This document shows positions 53,291 through 64,000 of a DNA stretch of 64,000 bases, piece after piece. The stretch's first letter is position 1. The number at the start of each line of letters is the position of its first letter. The notes beneath the pieces were generated by a model that was given only the letters and a program-made list of their open reading frames with translations, made no database searches and was not told the origin of the DNA. This DNA comes from Ophiosphaerella korrae (Eukaryota; Ascomycota; Dothideomycetes; Pleosporales; Phaeosphaeriaceae). The stretch spans positions 186,001 to 250,000 of the forward strand of contig JALNQF010000047.1 of NCBI GenBank assembly GCA_028456385.1, in the 5' to 3' direction. The position numbers were made by a program, and so were the translations under genes.

Positions 53291-56200
53291 TTATTACTAT
53301 TATAACACTATCTCCTCCTTTATATAGGTCTCTATTTCTCTATTCTAGAGCTAAGGTTATTTATCTTATTTCTTTATTAATCTCTAATTCTTTATTACTT
53401 TCTATACTATCTTGTTTTTAATATAATAAACTTCTCTTTATAGCTTATATTATTTATAATAGAGTTAAAATATTCTTTTATTATTATTATACTTTATTAG
53501 GTCTTTTATATCTTATATCTTTAAATAATTATAAATATTATAATAAGTATATTCTTACTAATATTTAGTATAAATATATTTCTTCTAGTATTTTACTTAT
53601 AGAGTATAAGTATTTAATTTCTATATAGTCTCTTTCTACTAAGTTATATAAGGCGAGCTATTAATAAAGCTTAAGAGAAATTAATATTATAGCTTACTAT
53701 AGCTAAGGCTAAGTATAAGTTAACTCTTTATAAGCTAGTAAAGCTTTATTTATATATTAAGCGCCTTTATAAATTAAAAGCTTATAATAACACTAAGTTA
53801 TCTAAATAGTTTTATACCTTAGAGGCTAAATTAGATCTTAAGGACGTAGTAGAGGCTACTCTAGCTCTTATTATATTAAGTACCCTTATTATCTCTCTAT
53901 CTATTAAAAGTATTATAGATTTTCTTAGTTTACTATAAAGCGCTCTAGAGAGTTTTAACTTTAGAACTCTTTTAGTTTCTTAAAGTAATTAAAGTTTTCT
54001 TCTAGTTTCTAAGTATCTTTCTATATTTACTTTTTTTTATCTATACCTATTTATTTTACTAAGAAGTAGTTCTTACTATTATAGAATTAGTATTATAAGA
54101 TTTTCTTAACTTTTTATTCTTTTTATTCTCTATACGTATTTACTTTATATACTAGTAGTTCTATATCTTATAGTACTTTCTCTTGTAGTACTATATAGAA
54201 TATTAAGTATATCTTTATTTTATCTAGTAGTTTTAATTTAAATATAACTAGTATAACTTTCTTCTTTATTTTATATAGTCTTATATTAACGTAATCTAGT
54301 TTTAAACTTAATTATTTACTTTTAATATTTCTTTAAATTAACTATACTTTTTCCTCTTCTTTAAATTAAGGCCTTTCTTTATATTTTCTATTATAGTACT
54401 TTACTATTTAATTATACAAGAATTTTATATTCTATCTTAGTTAATTATAGATTTCTTTTATTCTATTTATAAAGTTTTCTATTCTTAGAGTCTAAGATTC
54501 TATCTTTTTTAGTATCTAGTATATATTAGAATTAAATCTATAATTTATAAAAAAAAGTAATACTTTTATTACTATATTCTTTATACTATTATATACTAGC
54601 TATACTATAAGTAGTAACTATACCTAATTATTCTAATTGTAGTTAAAGTAGTATCTTAATTACTATTCTACTATTTAGTTTATATATTCTAATTATCTAT
54701 CTATTTATAGATAATACGCTATTAATATTTAATATTATATTCTTAATTATATAATTATTATCTCCTATAGTTTTAATATAAATCTTATATCTTTATCTAT
54801 AATAATTTTATCTAAGATACTATATTAGCTAATTATAGTTTCTAGAACCTAGTATACTATAACTTCTATCTTACTCTTTTCTTTATATAGTCTAAAGTAA
54901 GAGTACTTTATAAACTTATTTACTATTATTAGGATTTTATTATACTTAACTCCTAATATTAAGTCTTTTAACTTAAGTAGTTTTATAATAAAGTCTATTA
55001 TAATAACTCTTTAAAGTTATTCTAGTATATTAACTAGTTATAGTATTTAATATAGTATATATCTACTATACTTATTTCTATAATATTTTATATAATCTTA
55101 TAGTACTTCTATTACTAGTTATCTTACTTTTAGAATATAGTAATCTTATAGTAGTTTATCTAATATTTTATTAATACCTTAGTATCTATATACTAGTAGT
55201 TTATAAAATTATTATATAAACTCTTTCTATATCTTATTTAAGATATACGTTTTTTATATACTTTTATAATTTCTTTTTAAGTTTTAAGTTTTTTTATTTT
55301 TTTAGAAGCTTTATTTATTTCTTTTTAAATCTATTTATCTAGCTTACTACTTTTTCTCTTAAGTATTATAGCTATTCTAAGTATATTTAAGATTAAGTAT
55401 ATTTTTTTATTTTTAACTAGAACTATACTAGTAGTATTTACTTCTTCTTATAAATCTAGTCTTTTACTTAAAGTATCTATAAATTAGTTTTTTTTACTTC
55501 TAGTATATATAATCTTAAGGTTAAATATTAATAAGTATTCTTACTATCTTATATAGTATTATAATAAGTTTTTATTTATTATAAATTTTATAAGATTCTT
55601 ATAATTAGTATAGACCTTTATTTAATACTTTACTTCTTATAAGTATACTTTTTACTACTTAAATACTTTATAGATTACTAGTATTTCTTTGTTATAGATT
55701 AAGTAGTTAAGCTCTACTAGCTTTATTTTCTTAAAGAAGTATTTAACTAAGTATTTTTATTTAGTATCTAAGTCTTCTTATATTAGTACTATTCTATAGA
55801 CTAAGTTTAATATATTTATTTTTACTATTACTAGTAGGTCTAAGTTATATATTCTAATAACTAGGTTCTCTATAAACTTCTATTTAATCTAGTTAAATAC
55901 TTTATTATATTCTTAAGTCTATTTAAATAGTATATCTTTTCTTATAAGTTTTATTAATAGTTTTATTATTTTTAACTATTTTACTATTAATTTTCTATAA
56001 AAATATACTAACTTATAAAACTATTATACCTTTTATAAGTTTTTTAGTATTAGCTATTTCTAAATTACTTTAATTTTATTTAGATTAATCTTTATTTTTC
56101 TAAGTTTAATAATAAATCCTAGGAAATTAGTTTTCTTTATATAGAACTTGTATTTCCTTATTTTAAAGAATAGTTTATTTTCTACTAGTTTTTCTAGTAC

Positions 56201-58084
56201 ATTATATATATATTATATATATTCTTCTTCTATTTCTAAGAATATAAAGATATTATCTAAGTATATAAATATAAAAACGTCTAAGTATTCTTTTAAGACT
56301 ATATTTATTCTTTTTTAGAATACTACTAGTATATTTATTAATCTAAAGAGTATAACTATATATTTAAATAGTTTATACTATATTCTAAATACTATTTTCT
56401 ATTTATTACTTTTTTTAATTCTAATCTAATAGTAAGTATTTTAGATATCTAGTTTTATAAAGATTTAAGCCTTTTATAGCTTATTTTATATCTTATCTAT
56501 ATATAGTAAAAGGTATTAGTTTTTACTTATAATTACGTTTATTTTTCTAAAGTTTATATAAAGTCTTATATTATTTATTTATTTTTTATTTATAAATATA
56601 AGTTTATATACTACTAAAGATTAAAATTCTTATATTTATTTTTTCTTTATTACGTTTTTAATAAATACTTATTTTATTTTAGACTCTTTTTTAGTTTTTT
56701 AGTAGACTAGGCTCTATCTTATATTCTTTCTTTCTTCTAGGTCTATTACTAAGTCTTATAGCTAATAGTCTAGAAAGTAATCTTTAGGTTTAGTAAGTTA
56801 CTTCTCTTATTTCTTATATTCTTCTAGGAATTTTCCTTTATATATACTTATATTAGCTTTTAATATTTCTTTCTTAAAGTAGCTAATTTTCTTTATTCTT
56901 TAATTAATCTTTAGGTTAGTTATCTATAACTATAGTATTCTTAATATTATATCTTATTTATTATTAATTATTATTATATCTATAACTATATTTTTAATCT
57001 TTAACTCTTTTAGCTCTAGTATAGAGAGTATTGTTTTAAACCTAATAAGTTTTTAGAATAGTTTTCTTTTTATTATACTAAGTTATTAATAGTATCTTTT
57101 TATTATATAGTTTATTTCTTATCTTTTTATAAAAATTTTTAATATATAGTTCTTTATAGCTTTACTATTAATTATTACTTATACTTTTCTTTCTTAGTAT
57201 ATACTTATTTTTAAAATATATAGGCCTCTTATACCTTCTAGTTATTTTTACTTAGGTAATTTTATAAATTATTTATTTTTTTAAAGCTATTACTTTATCT
57301 TCTATTTATAGTTCTTATATTTAGGATATTTATTATATATATACTTATACTATAGTTTTCTTTAAATATATTCTTTAGATAGCTTAGGTCTTAGTCTAAT
57401 TAATATATATTTTTTATTAGGTATTTTAGTTATTTTCTAACCTTAGATTTTTTTCTTTAGAATTACTTTTATATAGTTATATCTTTCTTTTTATATTAGC
57501 TATATATAGTTTTATACTTTTATTTCTTTATCTAAGTAATAGTTTATATTTAGGTATAATACCTATAATATCTCTAGGTATACTAAATATTCTAGGTTAA
57601 TTCTCTTATTATTTCCTACTTAGTATTTATCTATACTAGGTCTTATTATTATTAGGATATAGTATACTACTAGTATACATAGTATATAAGCTTTATTAAT
57701 CTATTATATTTTTTTTACTAAGTACTACTATTTTCTTTATATAAGTATTCTTCTTACTATAACTATATATTACTCTATTTATTTTTAGAATATTATAAAC
57801 TTTATTACTTTAGGATTATATTCTTTTTAGTCTTTATATACTTCTTCTATACTTATAACTAGTAAGTATATCTAAATAAACTTCTATTCTTTATTTTATT
57901 CTACTATATCTATTATTATATAGCTATTATAACTATATATATTTAACTAGGTATAGTTTATACTTTTTATATTAATTTATCTTTTATCTTTTTATAGTCT
58001 TTTAGAAAAGACTATAGTAGTTTCTTTATCTAGTACTTATCTTTTAGCTTAGATATTATAGGCGTAATAAGAGAAATCGAGATA
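53291..58084 (-). mobile_element. Ty3/gypsy retrotransposon relic, minus strand
   Basis: About 80% AT with stops throughout. On the minus strand a readable RT block near 56150-56110 gives YKFYIKKTNFLGFII (family: CxFhxxxxxFLGFxI). The catalytic motif near 56290-56250 reads FIYLDNIFIF, with the second Asp of YLDD changed to Asn. Integrase and RNase H would lie to the left and gag to the right by gypsy order, but they are too mutated to bound. Changes are overwhelmingly C to T or G to A, as RIP produces. Confidence 0.75.
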
Positions 58085-58560
58085 GAGCTAATTAGCTCTA
58101 ATATAGATACTAACAAAGTATAAGATAAGTAGAGTAATAACTTTAATTAGGAGACTACTTATAACTAGGATACGTAGTAGTAATCTATAATTACACGCGA
58201 ATAGATTAGAGTAATCTATAATAACGTATAAATAGATTAAAGTAATCTATAGTTACGTATAAATAGATTAGTAGTAATCTATTATACTATATAAATAAAT
58301 TAGTATAAGTATATAGTTAATAGGATACGTATTATTAAGATAGTATTAGTAATTTAATCCTTTAACTATAGAACGCTAATATAAGACAATTATAAGATAT
58401 TTTCTATTATTTATAGTTATTATAGATTATAAATATAAACTATTATTATTACCTTATAATCTACTAATAACCTAAAGGTTACTAAGAAGTTAACTTTAGT
58501 AACCCTATTATACCTTACTAATTTAGTTATTATAAGAAGTAAAGCGTAAGTAGTGTATAG
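58085..58560 (+). repeat. RIP-mutated terminal repeat, right copy
   Basis: Inverted relative to 52890-53290 and followed by a plus-strand gag-like region, so it is probably the 5' LTR of a plus-strand relative of the minus-strand element. Confidence 0.55.
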
Positions 58561-59532
58561 TCTAGCTAATATAATAGTAGAAAGTTTAACTAAATAAATA
58601 GCTAAGGTACCTAAGAGTAGTTATAAATTAGATAGTATAGTATAAGAAATAATTAAAAATTATATAAATAACTTAATCTTAGATAAAAAAAATATAAAGA
58701 TAGTAATTAATACTTTAGAAATATAAAACAAGAAACTTTAAGACTATATAAAGTAAAATAAAGTATAAATTAAAGCTATTATTAAAAGTTAGAACTAGAT
58801 AGAACTAATTATATAAAGACTAGAAATAAGTATAATAAAGAAACTACTAAAGATACCTATCTTTAAAAAGTTTAATAGAATAAAAGAGAAACTAAGACCT
58901 TTTATAGTATTAATATAACTCTAAATAGATATATAAGTACTATACTTTAATATAAAAGAAAGAAAGTAATATATATTAGAATATACCTTAAAGAAGATAT
59001 AATAAGATAGTTTAAATCTTACTAGATAGACTATATAATATACACTCTAATAATATAGAAAGATAAAACTAGAGCTATCTTTAGAAGTTATAAATACTTT
59101 ACTAGGTAAATAAGAGTAGTATTTAGAGATATAGATATTACTTAATAAGTAAAAGAAAAACTTAAAAGGCTTATATAAAGTAAAAGTATTTTTAAATATA
59201 TATTATAGTTTAAATAACTATTATAAAATATAGAATAAAATAAATTAGCTCTAATATTACAATTTAAATAAAGACTAAATATAAAAATTTAATATAAAAT
59301 AATTTATATAGAGAAACCTAGGATACTAGAAGCTCTAAAATAATAGGTAATATAAATTAATAATAATCTTTAAAAATAGAAGAAGAATAAGTATAGTAGC
59401 TAACTTAGAAACTAGGATATTAGAGACTCTATAATCCTTAATACTAATAAAAATAAAAAGAAAAAGAAAAATAAAGACTTTATATACTTTAATTATAGTA
59501 AGAAAGGCTACTACGTAAATATAATAAGAGTT
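58561..59532 (+). mobile_element. Gag region of a plus-strand gypsy relic, interrupted
   Basis: The plus-strand frame, though full of stops, ends with a degenerate zinc knuckle near 59490-59515, where CFNCxKKGH appears as YFNYSKKGY (TGY to TAY changes). It is cut at 59533 by the LTR of another element. Confidence 0.6.
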
Positions 59533-59797
59533 TGTTAAATACTTAAGATTCTTGTAAACTCTAGTACAAGTTAGAAGTAGAGCTAATATACTAAAGATTA
59601 TAATATTATATAGTTATAATCTAAAGTAGAGCTAGTATACTATATAGGTATATAAAAGGCTTAATACTTATAAAAAGAGTAAAGTAAGTATTATTCTCTT
59701 TTAGATACTAGTAGTACTATTAAATACTATCTATTATCCCTTTACTATCTCTTATAGCTTATAGTAAGTACTATTATTTTCTAGCTACTTCTTAATA
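59533..59797 (+). repeat. 5' LTR of a plus-strand gypsy element, copy C
   Basis: A RIP-mutated copy of the 6800-7082 LTR: it starts TGTTAAATACTTAAG, shares the GTAAAGTAAGTATTATTCTC block and ends CTACTTCTTAATA where the others end CTAACA. Confidence 0.8.
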
Positions 59798-62700
59798 TAA
59801 TAATACTTCTTTACTAATAGTCTAGAGATAATAATAATATACTCCTTACGATAGGCTATAATAATTAAAGAAAATATATAGTTAATAGTTAAATAAAACC
59901 CTATATAGAGTATAAGTAGTTTATAGCTAGGTTATATACTAAGTACGCTAGTAATAATTAAAGAATATATTTATAAAGTAACTACTAGACGTAATAAATT
60001 AGCTTAACTATATATACTCTACGCCTTAGAAGATAAGATTATATATCTAGAATAAGAATAAACTACTCTTTACGCTATAACTCCTAAGAATAACTTTAAA
60101 GTTACTATTATTACTTCTTAAAAGTATAATATAAACTTCTTAGTTAATAATACGCGCGTAAAGCGTATACTTTACCTTAAAGAGCCTATAGTATATAAAG
60201 GTAAATCTCTAAAAGAATACTAGAAGTACTATTACTTATATAAAATAGTATTTTACTTTATACTCTAAAACTTTAGAGTAGAAAAGGATAAAGTCTTTTA
60301 GGCTATATAATACCTTAAGAGAGACCTATATAAATAATAGTATATATATATTAAGTATAATCTAAATATAAATAAACCTCTTACTTAGAAGTACTTAAAA
60401 AAGTACTTACTAAACCTACTCTCTAACCCTATTAACTATAGCCTAGAGGTAGTAATAGTATATACTATAGCTACTTAATATAAAAAATAAAGTATAAAAT
60501 CTTTTACTAAATATCTAGATATCTTTAAAGACTAGCTTCTTTAGTATATAGAAGAATAAAGGATTTAGTACCTTTTTTTAAAACTATAGCCTAAACTATA
60601 AAAAGTAATTACTAACTATTATTAGGTTCTAGTAATAAGAGAAGACTTTATTACTTTAAGCTTAATACTTAAGTATAACTTATATAATATAATAAAATTA
60701 CAAGAGCTTTATATAAATAGTATAAGTAAAGAAAACTTAAAAAAGGCCTAAATAAAAAGAGATATAAAGAACCTCTAAAATAAGTTAGTAAATAAGTTTA
60801 CTATTAAATACTTTAAGTACTATAAAAAGAAATACTATACTAGTAAGTACTATAGTAGTAACTCTAACTATATTCTAGTCTATATAAACTAAATAGAAAA
60901 AGGCCTAGCCTTATTATTAGCTCTAGGATAGTAAAGTATAGAGTAATTAATATCTTACTAAGTATATAGCGTATATATAGCGTAGCTTTAAGCTTAGAAC
61001 TAGAAATAAAGCTTTAAGTTATTTTAGACCTTTAAGTAGATATTAGTCTTATTAGTTAGTAGACTATAGTAGAAATAGGACTAAAACTAATCTAAGATAC
61101 TAAGCTCTTTAGACTAGGCTAGATAGAAGTATAAAGGTAAAATACTTATACTACTTATAAGCTTTAGGTATACTTTACTAATAATAATAAAGTAATATAT
61201 AAGTCTAAGATTATAGTATATAGAGTAGATAAAGAAAGAGTAGTACTTTTTCTTAGAAATCCTTTTCTTAAATAAAAAGAGATATAACTTAACTATAGAT
61301 TATAAATATAGCGTTAAAGATATACTTCTATTACCTAAGTATAGTTATATATAACTAAAGAATTTATAAAAGACCTAAGAAAAACGTAAGTAAAACTATA
61401 CTTACTAAGAGTACTTAAGACTAATATAATTAACTTAGAATATAATATATATATCTATACTATACTTATAGTATAAAAGTTATATATTCTAGATACTTTA
61501 TTAGAATACTATAACGTATTTAATAATATTACTATATAGATACTACTTTACTTAAAGAACTCTAATTACGTAATCCTATTAATAGAAGAAAAAGAACCTT
61601 TCTATAAGCTACTCTATAATCTCTCTCTATATAAGCTTAAAGTACTCTATATATATATAGAAGATACGCTCTATAAGAGCTAGATACGTTATAGTAATAG
61701 TCTAGTAAAAGTACTTATCTTTTTTATTCTAAAGAAAGATAGAGCCTTATACTTCTATATTAACTACTATAGCTTAAACTTAGTTATAGTAAAAGATTAG
61801 TACTTACTCCTACTAATTAGAGAAACACTAGACTACTTATTAGGTATATAATACTATACTACCTTAGATCTTAAAGATACTTACTATAAGATTAGAATTA
61901 AATTAGGAAATAAGTAGAAAACTACTTTTTATACTTACTATAGGTATTTTAAATACTTAGTAATACTTTTTAAGCTAACTAACGCCTCTACTAGTTTTTA
62001 AGCATATATTAATAAAGCGCTTAGTAGACTCCTAGATTATATATATATAGTATACCTTAATAATATACTTATATATACTTATAGTAATAATATTATACTA
62101 TACTAGTACACTATCTACTTTATACTAGTAGTACTAAGAAGAGTAGAACTCTTTATAAACCTAAAGAAATATACCTTTATATCTAATAAAGTATATTTTC
62201 TAGGCTTTATTATTATAAGGCGTAGTATACGCGCTAAACCTAAGCGTATTAAGACTATTACGTAATAGCTAGAGCTTATAAGTATTAAAGAACTATAGTT
62301 ATTTCTAAGTTTTATAAACTTCTACTAAAGATTTATTAAGAAATATACTTATAAAATAGCTTCCTTTATAGACTTATTAAAAAGGAAGTAAGAATTTTAT
62401 TAGCCTAGTATAGTATAAAAAGCTTTTAAATAACTTAAAGTATACTTTATATATATACTTATCTTATACTACTATAACTTAGCGCTACTTATTTACTTAA
62501 AGATAGATACGTTAACTTTTATAATCTCTAAGATCTTATCTTAACTCTACTTAGATAAGAAATAGTATCTAGTTACCTTTACTTCTAAAAAACTATAAGA
62601 AGTAGAATTAAACTATAAAATATATAATACTAAACTTCTTACTATTATTTATAGTTTTAAATAGTAGAAATACTACTTTAAAAGTATATAGTATATAATT

Positions 62701-64000
62701 TAAGTACTTATAGATTATAATAACCTATACTTAATACGTACTATATATAAGCTAAACCTATACTAAGTATACTAAGCTATATACTTAGAAGCTTTTAATT
62801 TTAAAGTAAAATACTAGGCTAGTAAGCTAAATCTTATAAATAGCTTCTTAAGAAGATATAACTATAAGTAAGAGAACTTATTACTAGTACGCTTATTACT
62901 TACTCTTTAGGAAAAATTATAACTAGTAAGCTTAGTAGCTAGAGTAGAAATAACTAGTAGAGTAAGAAGATTTATAACTAAGCTAAGCTTAGAAAGCGTA
63001 TATAAAATATATAGGGCTAGAGACTATAGTACTAAAAGAACTCCTACTACTAGCGCTATAAAATATATACTATACGTACTATACTTAATAGCTAGAGAGT
63101 TAGTTAGTAGTAAACTTATATTAGTAAAGTCTAAAGCCTTTCTAATAACCTTATATAGACTATAGTAAAAAGATACTTTTATATAAGTATAAGTAGAGAG
63201 TTTAATAAAAGTTAAAAGTACTTAATATAGTAGTAAAGTATAAGTATAGTACTTAGATAATAAGAAAGTCTTAAGATATAAAGGTAGAGTATACGTTCTA
63301 AAGGAACCTACTATTAGGTAAGAAATTCTACTCTAGTATTATAACTTATATATAGCTAGCTACTTTAGCGTATATAGAACGCTTAAGCTAATTATAAGAT
63401 ACTATTACTAGCTATTAATAGAGTAAGATATTTAGGAATATATAAAGACTTATATAATATACTAGTAAAGTAAAGTACTAAGGTATAAGTAGTATAGAAA
63501 ATTATCTCCTTTACTAATCTTAAGTAATATTTTTAAAGAAGTTTCTCTAGACTTTATTATAGGCTTCCTACTTTTAAAAAATAGCTTAAAGTACGTTTAT
63601 AATATAATACTAGTAATAGTAAACTACTTATCTAAAATAGCTATCTATATCTTAGTACTTAAAAAGTAAAACGCGTAATAGTTTATAGAAGTATACTTTA
63701 ATAATATTATTTTAAACTATAAGATATAAAAAGGTATTATATTAGACTAAAAGTTAATCTTTACTTTAAAATTTTAAGTAGAAATATACTACTAACTATA
63801 AGTAAAGTATAAGCTAAGTATAGCTTTCTACTTATAGACTAATAAGTAAACTAAATAATAAAATTAGACTCTAGAATAGTATTTAAGAATCTTTACAATA
63901 GAGAATTAAAATAATTAGGTTACTTTACTAAAAATAGTACAATTTATATATAATAACTTAATTTATAAAGGAATAAAGATAATACCTTTTTATACTATAC
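59798..64000 (+). mobile_element. Ty3/gypsy retrotransposon, plus strand, RIP-mutated, 3' truncated by window
   Basis: Following LTR C in gypsy order are: gag with a knuckle relic near 60810 (KYFKYYKKKYY); RT at about 61650-62250, with LDLKDTYYKIRI, YFKYLVILFKLTNAS and the catalytic motif as VYLNNILIY (both Asp changed to Asn); the LGFII block near 62205; RNase H; and an integrase with EVSLDFIIGFLL and VIVNYLSKIAIYI near 63540-63660. Stops occur every few codons. The 3' LTR is outside the window. This identifies the 6800, 7221 and 38263 LTRs as members of a gypsy family. Confidence 0.85.

Noticed and set aside
53206..53421. 71-codon plus-strand frame in AT-rich DNA
   Set aside because: Low-complexity composition from RIP; it lies across the LTR-like repeat and gypsy 3' end.

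Overview
The window looks like nuclear DNA of a filamentous ascomycete, most likely a dothideomycete of the Pleosporales type. The support is introns of 41-85 bp with GT..AG ends, fungal families (rhodopsin-domain membrane protein, DUF2985-type protein, Tpa1/Ofd1 dioxygenase), and transposable elements carrying the signature of repeat-induced point mutation (RIP: CpA to TpA, seen as TGG to TAG and CAA to TAA). The class assignment is inference; the RIP and intron structure are visible in the sequence.

Layout. 1-1.5 kb: 3' part of a DUF2985-type membrane protein gene. 1.5-9.5 kb: a gene-poor, decayed stretch with a candidate small multi-exon gene (4.9-5.6 kb), a terminal-repeat retroelement in miniature with other LTR pieces nested in it (6.5-7.6 kb), a small secreted cysteine-rich protein gene broken by one in-frame TAG (7.9-8.4 kb), and a transporter fragment with a nine-copy 18-bp minisatellite. 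9.5-38 kb: the gene-rich core. It holds a FAN1-like DNA repair nuclease, a four-exon rhodopsin-domain protein, two uncharacterised fungal proteins, a decayed carboxylesterase, a Tpa1/Ofd1 prolyl hydroxylase, dynamitin (dynactin p50), ARPC2 (Arp2/3 complex), Utp12/Dip2 (SSU processome), Prp16 (splicing helicase) and Pwp1 (ribosome biogenesis). ARPC2/DIP2 and PRP16/PWP1 are head-to-head pairs with short shared promoters.

38-51 kb: a mobile-element zone. It starts with a solo LTR with a perfect 5-bp target duplication. A complete but disabled Ty1/copia element (40.5-46.6 kb) follows, with 119-bp LTRs, GTGAT duplications, a primer site matching the anticodon stem-loop of initiator tRNA-Met, and an extra first ORF with a SANT/Myb-like N-terminus. 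It inserted into the tip of a 3.6-kb inverted-repeat element (46.6-50.2 kb) whose arms flank an intact gene for a secreted NlpC/P60-like peptidase of bacterial type. A chromodomain gene split by one stop codon lies just beyond.

51-64 kb: very AT-rich, heavily RIP-mutated DNA made of at least three Ty3/gypsy retroelements. One is on the minus strand (RT around 56 kb), one on the plus strand is represented by its gag, and a third plus-strand element has inserted into that gag at about 59.53 kb and runs off the window end. Reverse-transcriptase catalytic YLDD motifs are mutated Asp to Asn in this zone.

The core genes are housekeeping (repair, splicing, ribosome assembly, cytoskeleton) and do not form one pathway. 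The accessory zones carry the less usual material: the inverted-repeat element with a peptidase cargo, the copia ORF1, and the broken secreted protein.
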